Shown: positions 22,209 through 34,239 of the stretch, one piece after another
How the letters are laid out: every line of letters begins with the position of its first letter
Position numbering within the stretch: the stretch's first letter is position 1
DNA from: Nepenthes gracilis
Taxonomy: Eukaryota > Streptophyta > Magnoliopsida > Caryophyllales > Nepenthaceae
DNA length: 64,000 nt
Direction: 5' to 3'
Assembly: GCA_033239525.1 (NCBI GenBank)
Contig: BSYO01000004.1
Span: 19,382,037-19,446,036 of the forward strand
Notes under the pieces: model-generated
The model's database searches: none
The model's input: only the letters and a program-made list of their open reading frames with translations
Told to the model about the DNA's origin: nothing
Program-made: the position numbers and the translations under genes

Positions 22209-23330
22209 TACCACCATTGATTGCTTTATGAAGAAGGTTTATTTTAACATCCCTGGGATAAAAACCTTTTTCTTCCAAGGCATTAGGAAGAAGGAGATGC
22301 CAGTGTTGATCTCAGCCCTACATGCCAAACATCTGGTGAGAAGCGGATGTAAAACTTACTTGGCTTATACCTACACCACTAGGAGTCACAAGGTGCCGGC
22401 TAAGGACATTTTAGTCATCTACAATTTTGAGGATATATTTCCTGAGGAGTTGCCTGGATTGCCTCCGCATCGGGAGATTGAGTTTGAGATCTCTATCGTT
22501 TCCAGCGTCAGTCCAATTTCTAAGGCTCCTTATAGAATGACCTATGCTGATTTAAAGGAGCTAAGATTACAATTATAGGAGTTATTAGACAAGGATTTTA
22601 TCAAGTCGAGTATGTCTCCTTAAGGAGCACCGGTGTTATTTGTAAGGAATAAAGATGGGTCGCTATGGCTTTATATTGATTATCGTGAATTGAACAAGGT
22701 CACGATTAAAAATAAATATCCTCTGTCATGTATTGATGACTTGTTTGATCAATTGCAAGGGTCTCGGGTGTTTTTAAAGATTGATTTAAAGGTCCGGTTA
22801 TCATCAGTTGAGGATTAAGCCGGAGGATGTGGTTAAAACTGCTTTTGGACGAGATACATCCACAATGAGTTCCTCGTTATACCTTTTGGGCTTACAAATG
22901 CCCCTGCTGCCTTTATGGATTTAATGAATAGAGTATTCGGGCAGTATTTGATAAATTTGTGGTAGTTTTTCATTGACGATATTCTAATCTATTCAAAGAA
23001 CTACGAGAAGCATGAAACTCATCTAAGGATAGTACTTCAAGTGCTTTCCGAGAAAAAGTTATATGCTAAAGTTGGCAAAATGTGAATTCTAGCTAGAGAA
23101 GGTGATGTTCTTGGGACATGTAATTTTTGATGGTGGTATTTCTGTGGATTCAAAGAAAGTAGAGGCTATTACTAGCTAGAATAGGCCAACTTCTGTAATC
23201 GAGGTTAGAAGCTTCCTAGGCATAGCGGGTTATTACCAATGATTTGTGAAAAATTTTTCACAGATTGCTATACCCTTAACTCAATTACTAAAGAAGAAAG
23301 TTAAATTTGAATGGACTGAGAAGTGTGATT
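22209..23330 (+). pseudogene. Chromovirus reverse transcriptase (broken), copy A
   Basis: Family blocks appear in order: [16 protein letters not shown] (22437), a stop where the Q of LQE is expected (22576), [43 protein letters not shown], the active site FIDDILIYSK (22971-23000, intact), HVIFDGGISVDSKKVEAI and FLGIAGYYQ. Several stops and a frameshift at about 22790 interrupt it. Confidence 0.87.
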
Positions 23331-23760
23331 AGGGTTTTCGGGAGTTAAAAGATCGTCTAACTATAACTCCAGTATTGGTGATTCTAGAAGGATTAGGAAG
23401 CTATGAGGTGTACTGTGACGCCTCTAAGGCAAGCTTGGGATGTTTATTTATACAGCATGGCATGGTAGGCAGACAACAGAAGGTGTATGAAAAGAACTAC
23501 TCTATCCATGATTTAGAGCTGGCTGCTGTGGTGTTTGCCATGAAAATTTGGAGGCATTATCTGTATGGTGAAAATTTTATTGTGTATTCTGATCACAAAA
23601 GCTTGAAGTATCTATTTTTTCAAAAGAAGCTTAACATGTGGCAAAGTAGGTGGCTTGATTTCTTAAAGGACTATGACTATGAGATATAGTATAAGGCTAG
23701 AAAGGCCAATGTAGTTGCGGATGCATTAAGTCGACGGTCAGAAATTTTGGTTCGATTGCA
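23331..23760 (+). pseudogene. Chromovirus RNase H, copy A
   Basis: The open segment 23375-23689 holds the Ty3/gypsy RNase H: YEVYCDASKASLGCLF, NYSIHDLELAAVVFAMKIWR, HYLYGENFIVYSDHKSLKYLF and the WLDFLKDYDYEI end. After one stop comes YKARKANVVADALSR. It is better preserved than the rest of this pol. Confidence 0.87.
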
Positions 23761-24039
23761 AATCAAGCTAATGGAATTATTAGACTATTTGAAGCAATGT
23801 GATATTTGATGACATGCTAAGGGTAATAGGATGCTCCTATCTTATCTTTAGATCCAGCCGAGATTATTAGTGAAGTTAGAGAAAAACAGGTTAATGATCC
23901 ATTCTTTATAGAAATTGCAAGTGACTTGAGTAAGGAGTCCCGAGTTTAATTCAGTATCGAACGGATGGAATATTATGGTTTAGAGACCGATTATGTGTGC
24001 CAGATGATAAGGAGTTAAAAGAAAATATTCTAAAGGAAG

Positions 24040-24960
24040 CCCACCGGTCTATATATACCATCCATCCGGAACAAATAAAATGTATTAAGATTTGAAGAAA
24101 ACTTTTTGGTGGAGGAACATGAAGAGGGACATCATGGCCTATGTGGAAAAGTGTCTCGTGTGTCAGCAATTGAAGGTGAAAAGGAGAAAACCTTCCGAGT
24201 TATTACAGCCAATGCCAATTCCGTCACGCTGAAAATGGGAAGATATTGCTATGGATTTTGTATCGGGTCTGCCAAGGTCTCCTAGAAATCACGATGCCGT
24301 TTGGATTATAGTTGACCAACTGACAAAGTTAGCCCATTTCTTGGCAATCAGGACAACCTAGTCGCGTGATAGGTTGGCTCAACTATACGTGAACGAGATC
24401 GTAAGACTACATGGAATTCTTACCTCCATTGTGTCTGATAGGGATCCCCGTTTTGTCTCAAGGTTTTGGAAAAGCTTGCATAAAGAACTGGGGACTGAAT
24501 TAAAATTTAGCACTACTTATCACCCTCAGCCGGATGGCCAATCTGAGCGAACTATACAGATTCTTGAGGATATGTTGGGGGCTTCTGTACTAGAAATAAA
24601 AGGCACTTGGGATACTTACCTGACATTGGGAGAATTTACTTATAATAACAGTTATCAGACTAATATCGGCATGGCACCTTTTGAGACTCTATATGGAAGA
24701 AAATGCAGGTCATCGATTCGTTGGGAAGAAACCGGAGCTAGAAGAATTTTGGGTCTGAAAATCGTAAAGGAAATGACTAAGAAAATAAAACTGATCCATA
24801 GTAATTTGAGGATCGGTCAAAGCAAATAGAAAAGCTATGCGGATAAAAGGAAGACAAAATTGAGCTTTGAGATAGGAGATTTTATTTTTCTAAAAGTCTC
24901 ACCATCCAAGGGAACATTACGGTTCAGAGTGAAGGATAAACTCAAGCCATGATTTTTCTA
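24040..24960 (+). pseudogene. Chromovirus integrase (broken), copy A
   Basis: The zinc-finger region is at about 24055-24180 (H..H, then CLVCQQLKV). The catalytic core runs WEDIAMDF (24240), IVSDRDPRF (24432), GTELKFSTTYHPQPDGQSER with the glutamate near 24548, and NSYQTNIGMAPFETLYGRKC. The long open part is 24374-24829. Stops lie upstream and downstream. Confidence 0.87.
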
Positions 24961-25049
24961 GAAGTAACTTACTGACTAGCACTACCACCAAGTCTGACCG
25001 GAGTATATGACGTGTTCCATGTATCCATGCTCCGAAAGTATGTTTATGA

Positions 25050-25265
25050 TCCTACAAATATAATTAAATTCGAACCCTTAAAATCAACAAGGATTTATCC
25101 TACGTCGAGGAGCCACTACAAATTCTCGATCGGAAAGAGCAAAAGCTACGTACAAGGACAGTTCCTCTGGTAAAGGTGCCCTGGAGAAATCACTCTCTTG
25201 AAGAAGCCACCTGAGGAACGAAAAGAAGAAATCTGGAGCAAATATCCCTACTTGTTTGAATAAGG
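25050..25265 (+). pseudogene. Chromodomain at the integrase C-terminus, copy A
   Basis: The sequence YVEEPLQILDRKEQKLRTRT, then VPLVKV-W-NHSLEEAT, has the order of residues of chromovirus chromodomains, which steer integration to modified chromatin. A stop replaces the Trp after EEAT. This domain, with the tRNA-Met primer site, places the element among the chromoviruses, most like Tekay. Confidence 0.8.
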
Positions 25266-25287
25266 TATGTAACTTCACTTAAATTTT

Positions 25288-25318
25288 GGGGACGAAATGT
25301 CTTTAAGTAGGGGAGAAT
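25288..25318 (+). other. Polypurine tract before the second LTR
   Basis: The stretch from 'ggggacgaaatgtcttt' to 'aagtaggggagaat' directly precedes the LTR. This is the standard 3' motif of chromoviruses. Confidence 0.75.
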
Positions 25319-27498
25319 TATAAGATCTCGAAATCAAAGAAGCTTACAATCAAAGTAAAATATTACTACTTAAAAACCGGAGTGTTTTGATTTCGACTTA
25401 AATCGGAGTGGCCTTACACCACTGGAAGACCGGAACTAATGGTAATCAAAATGTTGACCAATGTCATGATATTAACCGGTGTCAAGATGTTGACCAACGT
25501 TAAGATGTTGACCATCGTCAAAATGTTGACCGGTGTCAAGACGTTGACCGGCGTCAAGATATTGACCGAAAGGTTGATTTAAGGGTTAACCGATTTTTAG
25601 AAATGTAGACCGGCCTTGAATAAGAGAAAAAAATTGTCCAGTTTTGAGTAAAAGTTGGTCGGATTAGAGTAAGAAACGTTGACTAAAAAAGTTGACCAAT
25701 AGAAAGGTTAAACGACTTTGAAGAAAATGTGGACTAGCTAAAATTGACTACGAGATCTAGAAATATTGACCAAGATAAATTAAGAACAAACTAAAGACAC
25801 GGACCAACTTTGTTTAGACTGTTAGATCCCAACTAGATCCAAATCTAATAAGAACAAGTGAACTATCCGTTGACCTTCTAGATAAAATTACAAAGTAGGT
25901 AACTCACCCTACTTACTCCCACCTAACCCCTGAAGGAAAATACCAAGTAGGTAACCCATCCTACTTACTCCACCTAATCCCTTCTCTTTATATACTGAGT
26001 TCCAATAAAGGGACGGATGTGAAATTTCCTGGCGAGGAAGGAGGGTAATGAGTAAAGAAGGAAAAAAAGCTTCAAGTTAGTCGGAGTGGGCAGCCAACAG
26101 TCAGACAAGTGTGCCTTTCCCTTTTTAACTCAGATTTTACTTCTGTTTTCAAATCCCGACTTAAAGAGAAAAAACTGCAAGTGTTCTCAGATTTAAATGC
26201 TTCAGCACATAGTATATTAGACTTACCATTTTTAATTACTACTTGATAAGCTGCATCCCTAACTTCATACTTACTTTACGATCGGACTGAAAATATAATT
26301 TTAATTTCATGATTAATTCATGCTTGCTACTTTCTGTTTACCGTTTTCTCCTCAACTTATGATTGACTTGAATTGTATAAAAATGAAGAAGTAAATCGGC
26401 TTGAGTCATAATAAATAATTATTGATCGGTATGAGATTTATGAATTTGAAACCAGCTTCATGTCAACTGAAAATCTTTGTACTTTACCGGAATAAGAAAA
26501 ATGAATTTGAAGTCGACTTTGTAATATGACAATCAAAAGTTTTGTGCCCGTCCGGAATATGAACTAAAGAAAAAGTGAACTGACCTTATGACAAGATAAA
26601 TAAGATCGAACCTTAGCACTGGGAGATAAAATTCTCCGGCATGCCTTACAACATTATAGTGGTAATCGAAGATAACGAAAGGAAGCCGTCATCGGGGCTT
26701 TGTACAAGGAGGAAGTAAAAACCGTCCTCGGGGCTTTGTACAAGGAGGAAGTAAAAGCCGTCATCAGGGCTTTATACAAGGAGGTATTGCCGTAATTATG
26801 AGAAGATGTGCATAATCTATTCTTGATTATTGCCCCCTCCGCTAGCGATATCTTTTACCGATAAAAGCAAAAGAAATGAGAAATTTCTATAATAAGACCG
26901 ACCCTATTTTCTGTCTCGATTTTTAGAATCGACTGCTCCGACTTTCCTGATTTCTTTGTATTATGTATTTGCCATGATCCGGTCAACTGATAATTTTATA
27001 ATATTCATGTTGCACATGTATCTATATCCGCCTTACAATATAAATACTTTACAGAAAAATCTGCATATACTTTGTTGAGCTCCGACTCACTGTTTTCTAT
27101 TTCTCCCCTTTCAGATGAAACTATAGAGCTTGTGCCTGACAGGATGGAGTGACCAGGGCTCCGTCTGAATGATCCTAAGGACTCGGAAGCATAATTTGGA
27201 GTTACCTGGAAGAAGCAGTTTTATTGTAATGATCTGATTGAAATATATGAATTTTTATAATTAGACTTTCATGACTATGTATGCATAAATGAGTTTTATG
27301 GGTATGAATGCAAATGTTTCGACAGTTTATTAGATTGGCTTCCGTTGTATATTTTATAAAAATCGTATATGGGTCCTAGATGACATATGTGATCCTGTGA
27401 TTGGAAGCCACGACCGGCCTGAACCAGATTACCGAAACCTTGGTGTCAGTTCCGAGAGGTCACTGGCAGAATACAAAAAAAAAATCTGTTCAATCACA
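25319..27498 (+). mobile_element. Chromovirus (Tekay-like) LTR, copy B
   Basis: The 2180-bp LTR starts TATAAGATCTC (the TG mutated to TA) and ends CAATCACA. It matches copy A throughout. It carries about ten TTGACY hexamers at 25453-25770 and three units of the 36-bp minisatellite at 26685, 26721 and 26757, against two in copy A. It is the 3' LTR of the left internal region and also directly precedes a second internal region, so it is shared between two units. Confidence 0.9.
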
Positions 27499-28620
27499 AT
27501 TGGTATCAAAGAGATGAGGTGCCTTAGAATTTGATTGATCGAAAGTGCGGAAGTATAAGTTTGAATCTTTGTACTGAATTTTCGTAAGAAGTAGGCTAGT
27601 GTAACCTAAGCAACTAGAGTCCTAAGGAAGCTTGGGACCTAGTCTATGTTCAATTTTAATGAGCTGATGGATATTTTCTGGGATTATAATATCGTGCATG
27701 TTTTAATACATCCCATGATCGGGAGGCCGCCTATATAGATTTATTGGAAAGAATGACCAATGTAGTGGAGTCTGTCAAGCATAAGCACATGGCTCCAGTC
27801 CTTGCGACCGAGCCAGGTCTAGCCATCTTGGCTCCAACCACGTATGATCGGTTTACGGTGGAGTGAGCGTCGGGCTTTTTGGTAAAACTAGATCCGGTAG
27901 AAGCTAATATATGGGTAAAGAGGATGAAAAAAATATTTACAGTGATTGGGTGTACAGATTAGGAGAAGGTCACTTTCGCCGTGTATAAGATGGAGGGTGA
28001 AGAGGAAAGTTAATGAGGCATGAGAAAGAGAGTGCTAGGAGTGCCCGATGAGATGATCACTTGGGATATGTTTGAGGAAGTTTTTCTGGAAAAATACTTT
28101 CCATCCAGTCTCCGGGATCAAAAGGAGATGGAGTTCATGAGATTAAGGGAAAGGGAGTATGTCGGTGATTGAGTACGATGCTAAATTTACTTAGATGTCC
28201 CGATTCTCGTCTTATTATGTAAAAGATGAATTAAGAAATGCGAAGAAGCGTTTGCAAGGACTGCGGGATGATATTAGGAAACAACTGTCCACATTAAAAC
28301 TTGAGACGTATGCCGATATACTAGACAAGGAGTCATTTACGAAAAAGAAGTAGAGATAGAGACATTTTATGCAAAGAAAGCGGTTAGCGGGTAAGCGTTA
28401 GTGGCGGATCTATTGGGAGATTTTTTGGGTCATCCAAGAAGATAAGGATGACTGATAAAGGAAAGGGTATTATGCCTGCTCAGTCGATGGCTTATTCAAG
28501 GATGTCAGCTGCACACTGCACCACCTGTGGGAAGATGCATCCAGGGCAGGCGTTCTGTCGGGTGACAGGAGCTTGTTTTAAATGCCGACAGTAGAGCCAC
28601 TTGATCAAGGATTGCCCGAG
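27499..28620 (+). pseudogene. Chromovirus gag (broken), copy B
   Basis: After the primer site at 27501 the sequence parallels copy A: the gag block near 27840-28080, then the basic linker and zinc knuckles (CTTCGKMHPGQAFC-like near 28520, FKCRQ-stop-SHLIKDC near 28580-28615). Frameshifts and stops are numerous. The region just before the gag start is shorter than in copy A. Confidence 0.85.
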
Positions 28621-29116
28621 ACTAGAGAGGAGAAAGCCTACTATTTCGGCTAAGGCCTTTGCAGTGACTATCCAAGAACCGGATGCATCGCCAAATGTTG
28701 TGGAAGGTACTCTTTTTATATGTGGAGTTCCTGCGTCTATTTTATTTGACTCAGGATCTACCCACTCTTTTATTTCTCCACGATTTGCGTGCCTTATTGC
28801 CACTATCCCTTACATATTGGATTATGAATTGCCTGTATGTACCCCTACTGGATTCCCTGTAATTACTGATGTTGTATATCTTGGATACGTAATGGAAGTA
28901 GATGGGCAATGTTTAATTGTGGATTTGGCGTTACTAAATATGGGAGGTTTTGACGTGATTTTGGGGATGGATTGGCTGGTTAAAAACCATGCCACCATTT
29001 ATTACTTTATGAAGAAGGTTTATTTTAACATCCCTGGGATGGAAACCTTTTTCTTCCAAGGCATTAGGAAGAAGGAGATGCCAGTGTTGATCTCGGCCCT
29101 ACAACCAAACATATAA
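28601..29116 (+). pseudogene. Chromovirus protease with intact active-site motif, copy B
   Basis: This open frame of 171 codons runs from the last zinc knuckle through the protease. It keeps ILFDSGSTHSF (about 28738-28770), GFDVILGMDWL (about 28950-28980) and the KKVYFNIPGM linker. Unlike copy A, the catalytic DSG is unaltered. The frame ends at a rearranged stretch. Confidence 0.85.
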
Positions 29117-29330
29117 AACTTGGTTTATGCCTACTCCACTAGGAGTGAGACATTTTAGCGGGTGTTTAATGTATTTCACTTGGCCTTATTGAGTTTGAGA
29201 TCTTTATCTACTCCATTAGGAGTCAAGATTATAATTACAAGTTGTTAGATAAGGGTTTAATTCGGCCGAGTGTGTCTCTTTGGGGATCCCCTCTCGACAT
29301 CTCAGGACATTTTAAACTTACTTGGCTTAT
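29110..29330 (+). other. Patchwork of copied local fragments in pol
   Basis: Between the protease linker and RT lies about 220 bp absent from copy A. It is built from nearby pieces: 'cctactccactaggagt' occurs around 29130, 29200 (variant) and 29331. 'ttgagtttgagatctttatc' recurs from 29441. A block of about 60 bp, 'gattataattacaagttgttagataagg...tctctttgggga' at 29225-29286, copies 29527-29587. This pattern suggests template switching. Confidence 0.75.
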
Positions 29331-29892
29331 GCCTACTCCACTAGGAGTCACAAGGTGCCGACTAAAGACATTTTAGTCGTTCGCGATTTTAAGGATGTAT
29401 TTCCTGAGGAGTTACCTGGATTGCCTCCGCATCGGGAGATTGAGTTTGAGATCTTTATCGTTTTCGGTGTCAGTCCAATTTCTATGGCCCCTTATAGAAT
29501 GGCCCCTGTTGAGTTAAAGGAGCTAAGATTATAATTACAGGAGTTGTTAGATAAGGGTTTTATTTGGCCGAGTGTGTCTCTTTGGGGAGCACCGGTGTTA
29601 TTTGTAAGGAAGAAAGAGGGGTTATTACGACTTTGTGTTGATTATCGTGAATTGAACAAAGTCACAATTAAAAATAAATATCCTCTTCTACGTATTGATG
29701 ACTTGTTTGATCAATTACAAATGTCTCGGGTGTTCTCAAAGATTGATTTAATGTTCGATTATCATCAGTTGAGGATTAAGGTGAAGAATGTTGCCAAAAC
29801 TACTTTTCGGACGAGATATGGCCACTATGAGTTCCTCGTTATGCCTTTTGGGCTTACAAAAGCCCCTACTGCCTTTATGGATCTAATGAATG
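29322..29892 (+). pseudogene. Chromovirus reverse transcriptase, truncated, copy B
   Basis: Homology to copy A resumes: [49 protein letters not shown], then an uninterrupted block [21 protein letters not shown]. It stops after DLMNE at about 29892, before the catalytic FIDD box. The sequence beyond is unrelated. Only one stop (29534) interrupts 29322-29892, so this copy is less decayed than copy A. Confidence 0.87.
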
Positions 29893-31927
29893 AATCGGGA
29901 AGATGTGGCTCCGTTTGGGTGTACTCGTTGTTTGAGTGTCTTTTTCATAAATTTCTTCTCCCTTTTTTTGATTTGGAAGGAATTGAATTTACAGTCAGGT
30001 TTCTAACCATCCATTCAGTTTTGAAATCGCTATCAAAACTGAATGGCATTTCAAGACAGTTGTTTGGAGGCATTATGCTTGAAGCATAGCCATCATTTGA
30101 ATTAATGACTATAATCCACAGATTTCTAATCTTCTACATATAATCCACAGATTAGTAAGTCATAATAACCTGCCAAACATGATCATAACAAATATATACA
30201 AGTGCATAAATAGCTATACCTAGCCATTGTATAGTCCACCCACCTCAACAATTTTATAAATCAACTAATTTAATGTATAAAATGCACAGTTAATCTTCTA
30301 TTCAAACTCCATGGCAGTCAACTAGCTAGGCACTTGGCCAATTAGGTCATACAAGGTCTAAAATTATCTATTTACAAGTATAGCCAAATTATAACTATAC
30401 CCCTATATGTCACCAAGGTGTCAACTAAGGGTATTATTTACAAATCTACCAACATAAAATACTGTAATCATTAGATAACAAGTAGATTTCTAACATGTGA
30501 AGATATAAGCATGCGAAATAATATCTAATCACCCTAATATGCTTCACCAATCCCTCAACCCAAAGAAAGTCTACGTACATGAAAATAAAATTGTACCATG
30601 CAATAGCAATTTCAATCTTCTCACACTTCAGAATATTAATTTACAAAGAAATCATCAAGGCCATTGAGCCTTCATCAAAACAGCAACTTATTAAGGCTTA
30701 AGATGAAGAAAAGCTCACCAAAAATCATACTAAAGAGCATATAAGCCAAAGCTTATGGAGAGACACTAAGAGAGTCAGTAAGGCCTCAATTTGAATACTT
30801 GAATGCACATATACAAGGGAAAGTGTAGGAATTTCCATGAAAACAATCATACATTTGTATGATGATAAAACATGGAAAAAATTAGGAATTTCACTTGCAA
30901 GGTACATGAAAATTTGAGAAGTTATGAGTATTACTTGTTTCAAGACCTGTGGAAACTATGGATCAATAAATACAAATGCATTGGGGTTTCGCCGACAGCT
31001 TGGATGAATTGAGAGGGACAATAACAATAATGTACATGAGACAAACAACAATTACAAAAATAAAGAGATAAAATACAATCAATTTTTTGTGAAAATTCTC
31101 TTTTCAATAAGAGAGAAAAATCATGAGACGAGATATTCAAAATATTAATTATGTAAAACCGATTACACAAACTCCAAATATAGATTACAATGATTCAATA
31201 TCTTGAATCAGTCAAACTCGAGTAATAGTGATGACAAGATGAATCGGTGTTTACTCTCTTTTCCTCTCTATCTCTCTTTCTTTCACCGACAGTGTTCACT
31301 GGTCTATTTTTACAAAGGAATGTTTTCGCTTTCTATCTCTCTCATCACTTTTCTATCAATTGCACTCTCTTTTATAAACCCTAAAATGGAGTTTTGCACA
31401 CTTTTTTTATTATGAGCCATTTGAACCAGCAGCCAGTCATCATTCAGCATAAGCAGTCTGGTCATTCTTCAGTGTCAAGAGTCTAGTTTATCCTTTGCAT
31501 CTACAATCCTGCCTCCCTTTGAACTCAACAGTCTGGTCTTCTTTCGGATTAGGTGGTCAGTCGTCTCTCGGACTAGGTAGTTCGATCGCCCTTCGACATC
31601 GGCATCCAGCCCTCGGCCACGGCACCTAGTTGGCCCTTTGTCCGTTCGTCACAAATGCAAAGAGCATGTGAATACTCCAATCCTCACATGAACCTTGTTT
31701 GTTCTTTTGATAACCTTCTATTTGTTGAAATACCCATAAGGGAGTGACCAAAATCCAATAAAACAACCATCATTACTAGTCCATGAATGGATCTCAAAAC
31801 TCACCACGGTTGATGCCAAGGGAAGAAAAAAATGCTAGAAATCGGTGAATATCTCTCTAGCTTTCTAAGTTGCTCTCAAAGAAAATATGTAAAAATTTCA
31901 AGTAAAGATGGCTAGCACTAATATAGG
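29893..31927. other. Unassigned insertion of about 2 kb
   Basis: This begins abruptly inside the truncated RT and ends at an LTR-like start. The open frames (minus 31170-30940 and 30943-30725) show no recognised domain. It contains a perfect hairpin at 30011-30046. Around 31420-31640 there is GC-richer sequence with repeated 'gtctggtc'-type words. It could be an unrecognised LTR, a DNA transposon or a gene 5' region. Confidence 0.4.
30011..30046. repeat. Perfect 14-bp inverted repeat (hairpin)
   Basis: ccattcagttttga (30011-30024) and tcaaaactgaatgg (30033-30046) are exact reverse complements around an 8-nt loop. Confidence 0.85.
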
Positions 31928-32470
31928 TGTAATGCCCTACATTTTATTTATGAATTATAATATTATTAAGATAATTTTTGGTCAATTTAAAAAATAATTA
32001 TATAATAAAAATTGACAAAAATTAAAATTCGAGTAACAAAGTCTAGTGCCTAATAAGTGTCTGACTCATGCATAAGCACGTTGTAAGCAAAATGTCTAAG
32101 TTTGAGTTACGCTTGACCAGTATACGTGCGTGTTTGGATTGTACCTTGGCGTATGATTCTCAATTGATGGGGGCATGCATACCAATGTTTTATAAAGAGG
32201 CTTCTTGGCTGATTTTGGGTCATTTTGAGCTAATTTTTTTAGAGAAGATGAGAAAATGAGATAGTAAAAGAGAGAGAATGAAGGAGGAGAAAATATAAAA
32301 AAATCAAGAGATCCTGAGGTAAAGTCAAGTAAAAGCAATTATATTCAAACCCTTTTTATTTTGTTACTAATTTTTTTTACCTCATCGAATATTTATTAAT
32401 TTAAATACTCATACATACTCTAATATATATATATATATATATATATAATATTTACATCTCACATGTATAT
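31928..32470 (+). mobile_element. LTR-like fragment at the 5' side of the second Tat element
   Basis: It starts TGTAATGCCCTAC, a typical LTR start, and like the insertion at 51854 it passes from an A/T-rich part into a purine-rich stretch (32240-32290). It ends in a (TA)n run at about 32421-32446, just before the Tat primer site. It appears to have replaced or invaded the Tat 5' LTR. Borders are approximate. Confidence 0.4.
32421..32446. repeat. (TA)n microsatellite
   Basis: Uninterrupted alternating TA lies in the AT-rich sequence before the Tat primer-binding site. Confidence 0.8.
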
Positions 32471-32476
32471 ACTTTT

Positions 32477-32492
32477 TGGCGTTATTTGTGGG
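32477..32492 (+). other. Tat primer-binding site, tRNA-Asp-like
   Basis: TGGCGTTATTTGTGGG resembles the TGGCGCCGTCTGTGGG site typical of Tat elements. It marks the start of the internal region. A 5' LTR is not recognisable upstream. Confidence 0.65.
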
Positions 32493-32555
32493 AAACGCTT
32501 ACAAAGAGCTAGCTACGTTTCCCAGAAGCCTTTTTAACCAATACTCTCAATCGAA

Positions 32556-34110
32556 ATGATGAATACAAGGGCACAAGCAAGCAAGCCAGCCAGAGACGTG
32601 ACCTCGCTAGACCAATACCACACCATTGGTGCCGTGGTCAATGGGGTAGCCGGCGGGATTCCAGCGCCTTTCTTTCAAAACCTTGTGGAGCATATGCTAA
32701 ACACCAATAGGATGCTCCAGATACTCTGCTCCTGCCAGGAGCAAGCACAGCTAGGGGTTACACCGGCAGGAGCCGCCACACCGGCATTCAGAAGAGGAGG
32801 TTAGAGAAAGAAAGTTTTGGCCCGAAGGCCTGGAAGGCTAACCAATGCTCCTGCACCGGAGTCCTAACATGCTTAAAGCCATCTAAGGTGTGAGGAGCGA
32901 GGAACCAGCACTACCTCAGAGGAAAATCAGCAACGAAGGAACCCCAAATACTCACGCATAGAATTTAGGCTCCAGGCTCAGGAGAGAGCCTCCCGGGCCG
33001 TTAGATCTACTCGTGGTAGCAGCCGTCCGGCTGCTGGACAAGCCAGAGAAAGAACAGAGTTGATGACATATCTCAACTCCAAAAGATCTAGTAATGTCAT
33101 TCAAGTAGATCCGAGGTTGGAGAAGATATGGAACCGCGTCTTCAAAGACAATAAGCATGCAGCCAATATTGACAGATCTCCCTTCACAGTGGAGATCTTA
33201 AACCGTCCCATGCCAGCAAAATTCAAAATGCTAGCCCTTGACTCGTACGATAGGAGTGTTGATCCCGTTGATCATCTCGCACACTTTTGTACCCATCTGT
33301 GTCTACAGGGGCTGAAGGACACTGCCATGTGCTGCTTCTTCCCACTCACCTTAAAAGGAGACACGCGCATCTAGTTCCATCATCTCCCCTCGGACTCAAT
33401 TCGAAGTTTTCAGGAGCTTTCGGATCTCTTCTTGTCACAATATTCCTCCAGCCATATGGAGAAAAAGTAGCCTTGGCATCTGTCGCAGATCAAGTAGAAG
33501 CATGGAGAGAACCCACGAAAGTTCCTGGATCGCTTCGTGGCAGAAGCTAGGTGGATCCCCCGACTCACAGAGGAAATAAAACTAGGCAGTTTCATCTCGG
33601 CGCTAGCTTATGGAGAATTCTTCAGGCACCTAGCACATAAGAACCAGCAGACATTTCAAGAAGTGGAATCTATCACAAGGCCTACGCGGCAGTGGAGGAA
33701 GCTAATGAGGCTAAATGTCCCAATCGAACCGAACAGCCACACTTTTTCCCAACTAAAGGAAGGAGAAAACACAACGGTGGTGATCACTCCTGTTGAAAGC
33801 ACCACAGGATCGGACCACCAGAGCACAAGGACTACGGGCCCATCAGCCTAACGCCCTTGACAGATATGCGTTTGAACGTCCTCATGCAGATCCGTGAAAA
33901 AAATTCCTTAAGTAGCCAAAACCACTTAAGAAGGCGGAGGGAGGAAATCTGTCCAAGTACTGCAATTTTTATCGATCTCCCGGATACTCCACTGATGACT
34001 ATAAGACCTTTCAGTGAGAGATTGAAGAGCTGATCAGAAGGGGCCATCTTACCAGGTTTGTTAAGGGCCCTGGTCAAAGCTTTGGCACTACTGGCGAAGA
34101 AGGATCAAGG
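32556..34110 (+). pseudogene. Tat element 2 gag (broken)
   Basis: The start M-M-NTRAQ-x-S-K-P parallels MVNTRTQTSTP of the third element at 49818, which supports the start. The capsid block (PFTVEILNRPMPAKFKMLAL, DPVDHLAHFCTHLCLQGLKD) is at about 33180-33345. FVAEARWIPRLTEEIKLGSFISAL follows near 33530. A single Tat-type zinc knuckle (YCNFYRSPGYSTDDYKTFQ) is at about 33958-34015. Stops at 32802 and 33372 and frameshifts break it into at least four pieces. Confidence 0.85.
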
Positions 34111-34239
34111 TCTTCCTCTCCACGAAATCGGGTTGAAGTAGGAGTGGTCAACATAATCACCACCCGGCCAATCAAGAACCCAGCCGACAACAATGAGCAG
34201 CAAACTAGGGAGGAAGAAACAATGCACTACTGACACCGT

